DNA of 64,000 nt, taken from Arbacia lixula. Taxonomy: Eukaryota; Echinodermata; Echinoidea; Arbacioida; Arbaciidae. A program made the position numbers and the translations under genes. Numbering within the stretch: the first letter of the stretch is position 1; each line of letters starts with the position of its first letter. The notes under the pieces are model-generated. The model searched no databases and had not been told where the DNA came from. It saw nothing but the letters and a program-made list of their open reading frames with translations. The stretch is from NCBI GenBank assembly GCA_963669155.1, contig OZ022577.1:5020165-5084164 (forward strand), written 5' to 3'. This document shows positions 1 through 13,482 of this stretch, piece after piece.

Positions 1-3000
1 ACGACTGAGAGTCATACACGAATGTCGACAGGTAAAAGCACTTGTATAGCTCCACGAAGTGTAACGCAACTTGGCTTTCTACCGAATCTTCGGCGGTGAA
101 TACACCGCATGACAGGTTGCCAGCGCAGCAAAACACCGCAGTTCTTACTCAGATTAAGTTTTACACCATGGTAAGCAAAACTGCTAACATTGCTCAAGAA
201 TACAGAATATACCTCCTAACCTGGAGTAAAAGCCAGATGACATTAATGTTATACTGAACGTACCTTAACTTTGGGATGAGAAATCCTCGGCGTTGACGGA
301 GCGGATTACAGGACCAGTAGAGAGGGGTGTAGATCTGCACCCATCGGCATACGGATGGGGTTGGAGCTAGTGGTACGCGCCACTCCACTTCACACTCAAG
401 CCTATTCATGTCAGCTATTCAGTGTGCCCAAGGCGTGCATTCATTCAGTTAAGGGTGCACGCACCAATCAGGTTGCTCGTACTATCTCACCTTTGGCGAA
501 GTACCCTGTTCCTGTTATTACCCCCTTTTCTCCCAATTTGAGGTATGTTGTTGAAAAGACACTAAACAATGTAAGCGCTCTGTGTCGATGTTGTTGCCAT
601 GGTTATAGGCCATCGCGCGAAATGTACCGTGATCCTGTTGAATTAATCATTACTAATTTTCGCCACGCATTCAGTTGATTTTATGAGCTGGCAATTTAAG
701 CGATACTCAACTTTAAAAACTATTCTTCGTCCCATACGGGGATTATGATTCGCAACATTCATTCTGTATAATCCCGTGGCTTTTCTGAACCCCTTAGCAG
801 AATCATATTTAGTCAATAGAAGTCATAAAGCTATATCAAAGGAGGTGAATCAAAAATCCCGCATATCTAGACACACCATAGGTGCACTAAGTGTGTTTCG
901 GTGAACACCACTAACTGCGTTGTATTAAAAGTATTAAAACATCATGAACAAATTACACATACTTCACACGGAGCTGTTTTTGGAGGTACACTGTTATCTA
1001 CCCAAACTTCCAGAACTAGTACACTGACATGTGATGTACATGTAACAACACAAATAACAGTGCTACATCACAATTCGTACGAGAAGCTTCCCTTGGTAGG
1101 CATTGGTCATAGTTTGTTTACATCTAGTTTCTATTAATTGACCATGGCCCTGATGTGACTGAAACCCCAAATAATCAATTTCCCTTCCTCCTTAGAATGT
1201 AATAAGGAATATAGGAACTGTTCACCAACTTACATTTCTACCCTTTAAGCTATAGCGAGCTAGCTCGCTAGCATGGTATTGTGGCCAGAGAGAACGAGAG
1301 AGCGAGAGAGAGGGGGAGAGGGGGGGGGCTCCTTTCCTCGTGGTCGGTTGGCGTATCATAATAGTAACGCTTTTAGAAAAGGGCTTTCTATCAAATTTCG
1401 CCTTTTCATTAAATGGGGTTATACCGCAATCTCGACGCAGCCAGAGCGACTGCGCGCACCTGTGGAAACCAGAGCCGGGTTTACTTTGCCGCTTGCCCCA
1501 TTCTCCCGATCTTCGACTCCAAACCTCACCCAAAGCTACCACCAACAATCACATTTTTGTCTCCGAATTATCAGGCTTCAACGCGCTCCCATTCACTGCA
1601 TGACAAACTCCAACGCATAAATTGTTGATTTCTAAAGCTTCATTTTTTCTTTCTAGAATTAGTCCCGAAGTGATGTCTATTTATGTGTAAACTTCGGAAG
1701 CTAACCGCTGGGAAGAGAACTTCACAGCAAACAAAACTCGACAATCCCAAAATATGTTACCACTATATGGTATAAATTATATATTTAGGAGCGTCTTATA
1801 TCCCGTGTAAGAAGATTATCGTTCCGCGTTGATACATTTCTACACCGAAGTATAGAATGCTTGATAATTTGCCTGTAAGCTTTAGTGGGGATTAGAATAT
1901 TTTGATACAGTTTCAATAATGAAATGATCTGTCATATCTTGTGAAGTGCAGGGTGAAATATAAGAAAAAAATGAAGTCAACCTTTAAGTAACGAAATGAT
2001 TGAAAAGGTAAATGATGTTAAAATTCTGAGTTGAATATCGTTTTGATTTTGTTTTCAGAGTGTCAACATGTAATAACAAAATGCAACTTTTTACAATTCT
2101 CAGTGTCATGTGTGCAATACACATTGAGCAAGAAAAGACCCTTCGTATCAGAAAGCTGGGAGCATTTTTAAACCAAATCTAATTAACTGTAAACGATGTA
2201 TTGACTATCGTGTCATACGAGTGGGTGCGTGGGTTATGTTAGTTTCCTGTTTGTACTTGTGCATATAATTATATATAGTTCTGCGTAAAGTCTTATTGTA
2301 TAAAGCCGTAATTGTAAAAGGGTGAGACAGCGTAAGCCTATATGCACTTGACAAAGACACACTATTGCAATGATAAAAAACGTCCTTCAATTAGGAAACG
2401 GTAAAGGTGTGCTTTAAATTCCAAACTCATTCATAGCATGTAGTGCAAGGATGCTGAGGTTGGGGGAAGTTACACAGAGTGTTATGAACGGATAAATGAA
2501 TGTACCATGCATAATGTGTATATTTTATTTCAGTTCCCGTAACATAAAGTGAATGAAATTTACCACTCAAACAGGTGTGCTCACACAATAAAGACGTGTG
2601 GAAAGAAATAACATCTGCACGGGCATGATGTGCAACGGTATATGAAGCCTTTCTGCGCCAGATCCACTGCTTCTCTATGAGAGTTGTGTGTTTTACTTGT
2701 TGCCAAACTGCCTCATTGTCCCATGACGGATTAATCCTTATATGTTTATTCTTTGATATCATATCATTCACACTCTGCTGACATTGGCCGATCATTCACA
2801 GAACAGCATTGACTCTGGCTGGCTGGCATGACCTTTGGCAGACGGGTAGAGTATAGGCCTCTTATGCAATGCTTCAAATACTTATATACATTGATGGCGT
2901 CATCGGCCGACGTTCATTAATGCTTGTAAACGTAGTTTTCTTTGGAATACATGTTCAAACAAAAAAGAGAACTCTCTACAAAATGACAACTCTGAAAGGA

Positions 3001-3920
3001 ATAGTATTATGTTTAAATTTTGTTTCATGTAGACGAATGATATCAAATGGATTAAGCACTAGTGACGTGTTTGGTCGCTCTATTGGGTGTTAAAAACAGT
3101 TTACCTTTTTTTGTATTAATAGTGTTATACATAGCTAACAAACCAACCATTTAATGCCATATACCATATCGGGCTGGATAATATTGTCAAGCCATTGAGC
3201 TTTTAATTTCAGTCCATTTTCCAATCTATTAAACTGTAAAATACTGATCGTATACATAATGTATAACACTTTGTAAAACTAAACTTCAAATGTATTGATT
3301 TTGTTACCGTTATTATCCATATTGTACAATGTACTATTTTTCTATTGGAAATAAATTTTATATTGAATCTCTTGAATCACTTTGGATAGCCATGTATTAT
3401 ATGATGGACAGAGTGATGATTAAACTATTTACTTTTAACAATATAACTATTACATATATTATATTAATTATATTACATAAGTTGTTTTCAATGTTACTTG
3501 CATTGATTCTGTCAGTACAATTATTTTGTTTACATTCACATTAATGTATAAAACATTTCTGAAATAAAATCCAACTTCTTGGACGATGAGCAATGCATAA
3601 ACAATTGGAGTTTGAGATAATTCAAGTCGTCAACACTTTCACCAACATATGTGTACATTAACAACTGGATGTAAAATACTACGGTGAGAAAATAACATTA
3701 ACTTTACAAAACTTAAACTAGAACACCCCAGTCTTGAGACGGAGAGATGAGACCGAATCTCTTAAGAGTCACTTTCCTTTTCTTTTATTTGGCTTTCTGC
3801 GGCAAACCCTTACAAACGCCAGCTTTCTTCTGGTGCACATGAAAGGGGGCTCTTTGGGCAAATCTATCAAAAGGAAATGGAGTCTTGATTCTTCATCGAA
3901 GAGTGGAGAGAAGGAGAGAG
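1..3920. other. No recognisable gene
   Basis: AT-rich unique-looking DNA. The longest open frames (about 108-122 codons near 1.2-1.6 kb and 2.4-2.8 kb) show no familiar domain, no linked splice pattern, and a GA-repeat origin in part. A perfect palindrome at 1253-1270 and a short GA/G tract at about 1290-1328 are the only structures seen. Confidence 0.6.
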
Positions 3921-3923
3921 TAC

Positions 3924-3924
3924 A

Positions 3925-3956
<32 letters not shown>

Positions 3957-3963
3957 TGCGTAT

Positions 3964-4026
<63 letters not shown>
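3924..4026. repeat. (TG)n microsatellite
   Basis: An almost unbroken TG run of about 100 bp with a few interruptions. A G/GGA-rich tract follows at 4152-4187. Histidine/threonine or valine/cysteine open frames across it are artefacts. Confidence 0.97.
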
Positions 4027-4027
<1 letters not shown>

Positions 4028-4542
4028 TGTGAGCAGGGATGATCGGGATGGACGCTTCTGTGAGTGATACTTGCTTTGAGTTTGGGCAGTGGAGTGACAG
4101 AGCGACTAAGGCGTGGTGGTAGAGAAGGAAATAAAGCAGTCAGGAGAGGGGATGGGGGGGGGGGGGGGAGGGGGGGAGGGAGGGGGGAGCCAATACAACA
4201 CAATCACGGCTGTGGCAACCACTACACCCTCTGGCCTGGTGAAAGCAAGTTCACTCAACCAGATTCTCCGCTCTGGAATGCATGTCTAGCCTCACTTCTA
4301 GGCTGCGGAGCGTGTCTAGTTTCCGTCCCTGCTGCAATCATGGCAATCACAACTAAGCCTGGACACTCAGGCTAACCACTGATCCATTTTTCCTATTTCC
4401 TCTCCGGGCGGGAAAGAGAACGAAAGTTAGTCTATAAGCGCAGACTTAGTTTTTGTCTTAGTATCTGGTAGAAAGAAGAGGCCCGGCAGCCTATAACTCC
4501 GGGTATGCTATGCACCACCGAGGCATACACCCAATAGAACGG

Positions 4543-4666
4543 TTTACTAACATATTCAAATTTTATGATAACCAGTTTAACAAAGATTGCCCCTGTTTAC
4601 TAACATATTCAAATTTATTTCCCCAGTTTTCCAACATATTCAAATTTTATGCAAAGATTGCCCCTG
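4543..4666. repeat. Short tandem repeat, about 3 units
   Basis: Three variant copies of an ACATATTCAAATTT-containing unit occur at about 4550, 4602 and 4633. The first and third also share AAAGATTGCCCCTG. Unit lengths vary (about 53, 31 and 40 bp). Confidence 0.7.
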
Positions 4667-4667
4667 A

Positions 4668-4839
4668 CAACCGGAAAGCTTGCCCAAGGTTTGCCCGACA
4701 TAGCAACAACTAATGTATGCAAAGTGGATTCCAAGTACTGAAATACAATAGTTAGGTACAGGTTCATGGGATAACTCGTTACTAGGCCCCGAGGGAAGAA
4801 ACATCCAGAAATTTGACTACATTAGTAAACCGGTCTATT
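4668..4839. repeat. Fragment of the same family as the 12.92-kb element
   Basis: The sequence from AAGCTTGCCCAAGGTTTG through TAGCAACAACTAAT to GGTCTATT matches the interior of the 12920-13482 element at about 13154-13308 in the same orientation, with many substitutions. The long inverted arms are not seen here. It appears to be an old, truncated or internally distinct copy. Confidence 0.65.
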
Positions 4840-4894
4840 CGTCAAGAAGAAGAAAATGTGACAACAGTCAGAGATGTGCCTCTGCTATCGCCCA

Positions 4895-4928
4895 ACTCTC
4901 TCTCTCTCTTTCTCTTTCTCTTTCTTTT

Positions 4929-4985
<57 letters not shown>

Positions 4986-5050
4986 TTCTCCCTCTCTCTC
5001 TCTCTCTCGCATTATCTCTCCCACACAACACACACACACACACACACACA

Positions 5051-5108
<58 letters not shown>

Positions 5109-5114
5109 CTATCT
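4895..5114. repeat. Compound (CT)n-(CA)n-(CT)n-(CTAT)n microsatellite
   Basis: A CT run with TTTCT interruptions, then CA, CT and seven CTAT units. All apparent open frames here are repeat translations. Confidence 0.97.
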
Positions 5115-8100
5115 GTATTTGCATACCTTTTGTTGTCAATGATACTTACAACAATTGTCCTATCCTCTCTTTACTATTCCCCTTTCTCTGCTCTCCTTTC
5201 CTTCATTCCATTCATTGCAATGTCCGCTTGTGACGGGTTATGATTCACTCTTTGAGCTATTTTGTGGTATTCTTTTGTATCAGCTCCTCTGACCTATGTT
5301 GAACTTTTCACATACCTCCGTTTTGAAAAGCGTTACAAATTACCTAATATACCCGTTAAGAACCAACAGAAAATGTAGCGTTCAGGATAACACATGTTTA
5401 GAAAATGTGAATAAAATCAACATCTCAGATAATATCATTCTTAAGATTTCTGCAATTAATTTCGACAGTAATGAGAACATTGCTTAAAGAGATAAAATAG
5501 AGATACCAAACGCTGTTTATAGGACGAATATGATAACATTTGAATGAGATATGTCTTCACCATATGTGTCAGACAAATAATTTATCGATGAGAATTATGT
5601 GTATTAGTTCTGAAAATAATCATAAGTGGCAGACAAAGAGTTAATGAGACAAGTTCTCCATGAAGTCGAGCTCACCAATCACCTACCTCAACATTCAAAT
5701 CAATATATCGCCATACCATTACAGGCCATTAACACTTTATTTGATAAACACGATGTTACGCTAACCATGCTAACCATTGAAATTGATACCAAATTCACGG
5801 TTATGATATGAGGTCGTTGTAAAATGAATCCAGAATGTATAGGTTATCTCCTATATTAACCAACCCAGCACAATATACATCATCTGGGACTGATCAGCCT
5901 TGCCTTTGCTGGAGAACACCTAAAACTTTCATTTGAATAGCTTTATGTTTTCATGATGCTAATATAACATTTCCCTCAGGTTGCAGAATACTGTTGTTGT
6001 GTGACATATAAGCCTTGTGTTACTGTTTATTATCCGCCTTCTGTCTTAGTAGTGATAGAAAACGCAGTTTCCAAAACATTACAAATTGAATGTTCAACAC
6101 TCTGTACCCCCCCCCCCCCCATCCTTACAAAAAGAGGCAGAGAAGAAGGGCATCGGTTTCTGATGTGAGAATATTGACTCGTTTGATTTGGCGCGTGATT
6201 TACGACCAAAAATCTCGCTTCCTGTCGATAATCAGTGGTCGTAGAATAAGCTCAGTGGGGCAAGACGTTGAAATGAATACAAAGCGGTGGATGAGAGGAC
6301 GAGGTTGATGGGAACCTGTGGAACCAAAAGAACAGAAGAGAAAAGAATGTCTCAGAAGCGAAGAAGATACGACGAGCGGGGGAGAACAAGCCATCTTCGT
6401 ACGATATTATCTCACGGTCTAACTCTCTCTCATTCAAACTCCTAACAAAACACCTCTCATGCCTTTAGAAATCGAGGACAATGTCGTTTAAGTGGGCAAC
6501 GTATCTTGTTAAGACTATTCTTTCCCGGGTGCGGGCTTCTAGAGAGGAACTCTATTGGAATCCGGAGCTTAATTAAGGATCTGACAAAGGCTTTTATTTT
6601 GAACTTCTTCAGGAGTAGGTATTAAGGACATATAAGGGGGAAGGGGGCCGTCGGTTCACAGGTTCTAAAGTCTTCCAAACTTCTAGTTTGAAATTGCCCA
6701 GGCTTTTGTCAGGACGAAAGTTCATTATTCCCGAGGGCTTACACCTCGGTAATCCCGCTTGAAGTATTCCAACCTACCTTTCACTGCCCTGACCCAATTT
6801 ATCAATCTTAATTACTATACTACTTTCTCACACTTTCACTTACTTACACTATATAAGGAGATAAATTGTACAGCCGTGGAAGAAAATTGTTGTTAGCTTA
6901 TGAAGGACATTTACATTAAATCATACGTCCACACACATACCTGTACACACGCGCGCAAATGCAACAATATATCTTTTATCTCGTTTTGTTTTTTCTTTGA
7001 AATATATCGCCTATGCGACTTTCTATTTTATACGTAATCTGCACATCGCGCATATGCATCGTACGTAATATTCCCAGAAATGTGCACGTACATGAGCTAC
7101 AGTTATGTCTTATAATATCTCTCCAAATACTGCCCCTGCTCTAGAACTATCACATTACTTGACTTCATATTCTGACGACTAACCTTCGACATCGTGATTC
7201 AAAAGAATTTCAGAGATATTAAGGGAATTCGTAAAAAGGATAGTCGGGAATGGAATGTATGGATGATGCGGATGACATTTGGTGTAAAGTTCTCGGTAAT
7301 ACATCACTCGGCAGTGCTATAGGGGTGCGTAGGGATGTCGGGATGAAGAGTAAGCCTGTGTATTGTGTTGGATAGTCAATGACCACCAATACAGAGAGTC
7401 CTGGTTAAGCGATCATATGTATAGTAAGAAATCATTTTTCTCTTGAAAAATGTTGAAAAGTTGTCGGGTAACCTGTACATGGACACCACCTGTTTATAAG
7501 GACCACAATCCGTATCTCCCTTAGACGGTCATTTTTATACAGGTTTAATAGTAGATCTAAAATAAAAAAAAGATATCAACTGCTTTATATAGATCATAAT
7601 TCATAATAGAGCCCAGCAATTAGATTTTGGAATAGCTATTGGATGTATGTAAAGCCCTTTCTGTCTCCATTGACCGGGTTTCGTGAACGTTGCACCTTAA
7701 GCCTGAGTATGTTGCTATCTACTGCAGATGGCCTTGGTATTGCAGACTATATGGGCCTATCTTCCAGGGGGAGTGTTGTGTCCGTAGGATATCCCGCCTC
7801 ATGATCAATTAAGACTAGCCACGACGTATGGTGTGAAGAAAAAAAACGAAATATAAGATAAATCTCCTTCCTTACCTCTCCTTCTCTCACTCTCATTCTC
7901 TCAACTCATCTTCCTATCTCTCCCCTCTCCCTTACTGTGACCAATTCTCTCTTCTTCAAAGCTTCTTAGCATTCGTTACAATATTTTGCAGGATTAGTAC
8001 AGAATATGTTGAAGATACAACTTGATTATATGCGCAGGAATAAGTATAGTTTTTTTTATTTGTCAATCAAATGAGTTGACGCGACATTCCGATGCATGAT

Positions 8101-11100
8101 ATAATGACAGGGGTAACCGAAGAGGGTAGAGTCTGTAATTAAATATCTGTTGGTCACATCTAGTTTTGTCAAATCACCAGTTATAAAGGAGCGAAACATT
8201 CTTCTGACGGGAACATTTTCAAATATATCCTGTAAGAAAAAAAAGCCTGAGATTACCTAAAACTGCGTAATAAACTAAAGATTCAGCCGACCAACACGGG
8301 CGTATGTGGGGCGCACAATGCAGGCAAGGACAGGCGGATGGGAAGCAAAGATTGGGTGACTGTTCCAAAAAAAAACAGGAGGGAGAACCTTAAGTTTTGA
8401 TGAAAAGGTATAGAAACTGGAAAGCGGAACCCATCACTTCCCCTGGGTCCCACACCACTGATTGGGGGTATTCATCCACAGCCATTGTCCCTCGGTCCTT
8501 CTTTTCAAGTGCTTCGGCCATGCTCCAGTGCGGAGGAACGTTTTTTTTTTACTTTCTTTTTTCTCTTCCTCCACACCTCAAAGACGGAGGACAGTTTTGA
8601 GTGGGTCCATCTACTCACAGGGCCAGGGGTAGCCATGGGAGAAGACACCAAAACAACCACTATGCCACGGAAGAGGGGTCAGCCGAAAAGCAAAGTGCAC
8701 TTTTTTTCCTTCTCATGTGATTGTTATTCTCGGGTTTTTAAAGTGTGCAAAACAGTGCGGGAGAAGATTCTATAGAAATTAGCATTTTTAAAGGCCGGCT
8801 CCAGCCATTATTGTTCGACATCAGGGAAGCATAAAAACACATTTCCCGTCTAAAAACAACCTCAAAAGGCATGAAGTTAATACGAATGGACCCGGTGATA
8901 AATTTCATGATTTATTCCTTACATTTTCGGGAGAAAGTCAACTTCCATCGTATATGAGTCATAATGTCCGATATTGTAAGTATTCAAAGTTTCTAGGGTA
9001 CAAATGGAGACTCATTTGATTTTGCTTTTGCTTCAAGTTATGTGAAATATTTCCCCCAAAATACCTTCTCCTTCTAATTTTCAAAAGATGTGAAGATAAC
9101 TCTTGCGTGGAAATTTGTTTTAATTTCAAATGAACTGACATTTTTGAAGCACGAGCCTTTGCAGGAGGCACGGGGTTTTACATCGTAGTAATTGTATACA
9201 CATCGTTACCTTAAGTATCAAAGGTGAAATCACAAATGTGTCTTGGGCTTAAACGGACCTCTAATCCACTTTATTGGATTACACCCTATATCTTCCTCTG
9301 TTCGGCCCACGACATGTCATCTTTATGGTAAACAACTAGATTCCTGGCGCGCGCACCAACAGTTTAAGCTGTTAAGTCCAAATCGCTCCAAAATCCGTGT
9401 CGAACATTGGCCAGACAATCAGAACCAACAAAATCCCGCCATCTCTACTATTACATTCTAATCGAGATAAGCGATTAGCTCTCATTGAAATTAAGCCCGC
9501 AACAAAAGAGGAGAAGATATACGACAGCAATGGTGGAATTGTTCGTAGTGTGGGGTCGTTGCAGAAAACAACCGTTAGCGGATTTAGGTGGGATTTGAGG
9601 GCGGGAAAGAAGAAGAAGTGTCTTGACGCTCTCCGTGAATCCTTTCATCTTCCTGAGACTCGTTTTTTTCTGTGCCGGTGATGTTGATTGGAGGCACGCG
9701 CAGTTGAGAAAAGAATAACTTGTTTACAACCAGAAGAACTGGCGAGTCCTTTCAGCTATACACTGTTCAGGGTGACCGGCTATATAAGATAATGTTCTGA
9801 AGCTTTACACACAATAATTCTCTAAAATGTCCTGGTAAAAAATGTCGAATGAAAAGGAGTCAATTCGTTTGGCCTGTCGTTTATTTCCTCCCCGTAGGCT
9901 TAAAAAACAGCGCCTGCATACAACAACATCCGAGAGGTGCCTGCAGTGTGAAGGCCATCCTTGTTGCTGTTTCTGCCTGGTCAGGGCCGCTTCATCATTA
10001 GATATCATTGCTATCACTCACATGTGTTCCGAGGCAGCCAGGCTGTTTGCAACCGGTTTGTTTTCAGTAGTCAAACTATCGGTGATTTCATTGCAGTGCG
10101 GGTTCATTTGTTGATTAAGAGCGGAAGAATTCGTATTCGTTTATTTATCACCGATATCTGGAGATATTTAACAACAAATCACAATGCGTGGTTGACAATG
10201 GCGTGTTACTTGCACGATATTAGCAGTAAAATGCGACTAGATATTTATATCTGGGGGAAAACATTCATAAGTAAAACCTTATTACTGACCATGACAAGGC
10301 TGCTTAAACGCTCCATTTAACTTTATGGCAAGTTTTACAAATGGAATGAAATTTATATTGTGCTGAAAAATAGTCATTCATATCATCTTGTGAATCATTT
10401 TGTTTCCTTCGGGGTTCATTCTTGACATCAATGATTTACGACGAGGAAGCATTTGAGATTTACAAAGGAAAATAATAACAATATTTTCTTGATCAGAAAA
10501 CAATTTATAGACAAGTAACACCTGCATTGGTAGCGCACTGTGATCCGTTGTCCCGTTCTATCTAAGTGAAATCATCGTGGTGTGGCACATGTATTCCGCT
10601 GTACCGTTTCGTAATATTTTGCAGTAAATAGATTTAGTGCTTGCAACGGAAAATCGTCCACAACAATTAAACTAATTATGTTAGATAATGTAATAACACA
10701 TCTCTTAAGATTCATTCACCAACTTCTTTGCTTCTTAGCACAGAATGTTCAATAGGTTCGCTACTGACTATCAAGTAGCTCAGCCGTGATGTACAAACCA
10801 TTAAGTGGATGCATACATTGTTTGTCACTTTTTCCACTTCCCTTTCAACGCATATCATTAGCGTGAACTTGCAACGAGCATCATGATCTAATGAGAAGTG
10901 TGAGGATGCTGATGATGGGAAGAAATCAGTCGCTTCCGTACACGGGGACCAGTGTTGCAACCCGTCGAGCATCCACTGGTACGCGCTCCTCTAAGCATCT
11001 GCACCGACCTTGATTCCTCATACAAACCCAGTCAGCCTTTCTCCTTCATCAATCCAGTCCCTTACTTAAGATTCTCCTTCCCTTATGTTTCTCTGCTCTT

Positions 11101-11264
11101 GTCTCCGTCATGTCTTTCATGCCATTCCTCGTCGTGCATTTCCATTTTGTCAGAATGTATAGATGGGTGCAGGCAGGGACGAGTTGGCAATCAGGGGGAG
11201 CGATCTCACGACCCCTGTCGAGATCGAGACAGGCGCGGAATGGGGAGCGCTGAGGCGAGTTCTG
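5115..11264. other. No recognisable gene; scattered repeats
   Basis: AT-rich DNA with a C run (6109-6120), CT-rich patches near 7.87-7.95 kb and one copy of a dispersed repeat at 7471-7550. Open frames are short and unrecognised, including a 61-codon frame at 5626-5811 and overlapping frames at 9.84-10.32 kb. Confidence 0.6.
7471..7550. repeat. Dispersed repeat, copy 1 (ACCACCTG...TTATAA...GACCAC)
   Basis: AACCTGTACATGGACACCAC, then CTGTTTATAAGGACCAC and ATCTCCCTTAGACGGTC, matches 39086-39162 in the same orientation with substitutions and a small indel. The family is not named here. Confidence 0.65.
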
Positions 11265-11344
11265 GGGAGGAGGACGAACTTGATTGTGACTATCAGACCA
11301 AGAGAGGGAGAAAGAGAGGGAGAGAGGGAGAGAGAGAGAGAGAG

Positions 11345-11390
<46 letters not shown>

Positions 11391-11483
11391 AAGAAAGGGG
11401 GAAGTGAAGGAGGAGGAAGAGGAGGGGGGAGGAGGACGAACTTGACTGTGTCTATCAGACGAAGAGAGAGAGAGAGAGAGGGG

Positions 11484-11516
<33 letters not shown>

Positions 11517-11592
11517 GGGGGGGGGAGGGGGAAGAGAAGGAGGAGGAAGAGGAGGGGGGAGGAGGACGAACTTGACTGTGTCTATCAGACGA

Positions 11593-11627
<35 letters not shown>

Positions 11628-11718
11628 GGGAGAGAGAGAGGGGGGGGGGTGAATGGGGAAGAGAAGGAGGAGGAAGAGGAGGGGGGAGGAGGACGAACTT
11701 GACTGTGTCTATCAGACC

Positions 11719-11780
<62 letters not shown>
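11265..11780. repeat. Composite minisatellite with GA microsatellite cores
   Basis: A conserved block GACGAACTTGACTGTGTCTA followed by TCAGAC starts at 11273, 11435, 11565 and 11692 (spacing 162, 130 and 127 bp). Between blocks are GA runs, G runs and AGGAGGAAGAGGAGGGGGGA. A long purine-rich open frame across it is a by-product of the repeat. Confidence 0.9.
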
Positions 11781-11782
<2 letters not shown>

Positions 11783-12919
11783 GGAAGGAAGAGGGCGGAG
11801 AATGATAAAGATAGGGGGCGGGAAGAGATATAGAAAAATGATGAAGGAAGAGAAGGGGAAAAAGGGTGGATGAGAAGGAGGAGAAATGAGATAAATGATG
11901 AGAGGAGAGGGATTAGGGTATGTATGGAAGGAGGAAGTTGGAATAATTGAAAAATAGAAGTGATGAAGAACTAGACAAATGACGATATCGAAAAATAAAA
12001 ACGGGGGTTAGACAGGAAAAGTTGACTATTTATTGTTCAGCTTCATGATGTAGCGTCCACCAATAAAGCATAGCACTCATTAGGTAATTTCTCCCGCAAA
12101 AGAAAAAAAATCTAATAACATTAAATCACAAAGTGTATTTCTTCCTCGCAGGTTACGAAACACAAGCTATTCGTAACAAACTCGTTGTTTGTTTCTCCAG
12201 GAAAATGAGTTGCGAAGCACCTCAATCAACAGTCATGACAGTGCTCGTCGTGATTTCAACAAAAAAAAAAGGCAAGAACCGCTGAACTCCTGGTTCATGG
12301 TCTTCCTTTAACGGCGTCTCTCCGCGTAGCACGGCCCAAAGATGCAGCTCGCGATCAGGCCGATTATACTATGCCCGGCGCACCAGCCGCATTGAGATGC
12401 ATTTATACAGCACGTGAATCACGGAGACCACGCGACCGAGATGGGTATCAAAGCGTTGGCAAAATTATCTCGATTTCGGTATATTATGAAAATAAAAGAG
12501 AAAAAAACAGAGAAACGGGGATGGGGAGGGGGAGACGGAGAAGGTCATGTCACGCGGAAGAAAGAGGAATAGTATTGGAGGACATTGGAGTGCTTTTACG
12601 AGCCCAAGATTGGACAAGAGGAGGGAAGAAGAAATCGACACAGAGAGACGAACCCACCGTATATTGTTTCACATAGTCACCTAAACACACACACAGTGTA
12701 TTTTAATATACAAACCATTCGTATAGTTTATATCTTTTATATCAGAATACCCAGTGAATACGTTGCAACTAGATTTCTTAGTCCTTCTTCAAAATCTTTA
12801 TACAAGATAAATAACTTCAATGATATTCTAGAAGGTTTTTTTTAACACACATGTACACACATTTTCTCTCTTGCTTTCCCCCACTTACTTACTCGGTCAC
12901 TGCCTCTTTCTCAGAAAGT

Positions 12920-13482
12920 TTAAAGGGATACTAAATAAAAAAAAAAAGTTCCCACTAATCTATGGAAAATTATCCACTAAAAACGAATTTCACATTCGTT
13001 TGACACAATAAAGTCTCATTTTGACGAAAATTTGAAAAAAAAAACCGCACACCTCCAGTGACGTCAGAAAAGTCAAAATGCCATAGATGCCAACAACGTG
13101 AATAAAACATTTCATTCACGCCGTTCAAACAATACGTTACCAATGGGAACCCCAAAGCTTGTCCGAGGTTTGTCTGAGTAGCAACAACTAATAGATTCAA
13201 AGTGCATTCCATCCATTGAATCTGAATGACAAGATACAGGTGAATGCAATAACGCGTTACTACGCAGTAAGGGGGGAAATTGTGAAACATTACGAAAATG
13301 GTCTATTGTTAAACAGCGGAGTGTTTTATGGCATTTGACTCCTCTGGCGTCACTTGGGGTGTGCGGGTTTTTTTAATTTTCGTCAAAATGAGACTTTATT
13401 GCGGAAAACAAATGTGAAATCCGTTTTCAGTGGATAATTTTACATAGTGGGAACTCATTTTTCTAATTTAGTAACCCTTTAA
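12920..13482. mobile_element. TTAA-flanked inverted-repeat element (MITE-like), 563 bp
   Basis: The element starts TTAA then AGGGATACTAAAT and ends with the reverse complement of AGGGTTACTAAATT followed by TTAA. The inverted arms continue for about 160 bp each with clear similarity (shared words include AATAAAGTCTCATTTTGACG, TTATCCACT and CCGCACACC). No coding capacity is visible. TTAA duplications are typical of piggyBac-group transposition, so a non-autonomous piggyBac-like MITE is the likely class (inference). The interior (13140-13310) is shared with the fragment at 4668-4839. Confidence 0.82.

Noticed and set aside
1222-1548. 108-codon open frame on the minus strand
   Set aside because: Part of it translates a GA/CT repeat (SLSLSRSLW). 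No domain, no splice partner, and overlapping frames are open on the other strand.
2427-2795. 122-codon open frame on the minus strand
   Set aside because: No recognisable motif, ordinary AT-rich composition, and no linked exons. A chance frame of this length is expected in 64 kb.
5626-5811. 61-codon frame beginning MADKELMRQVLHEVELTNH
   Set aside because: Looks protein-like at first, but matches no family I know and has no splice or expression support.
11163-11702. 179-codon Glu/Arg/Gly-rich frame
   Set aside because: It is the translation of the GA/G composite minisatellite, open because purine-only repeats lack stops in this frame.
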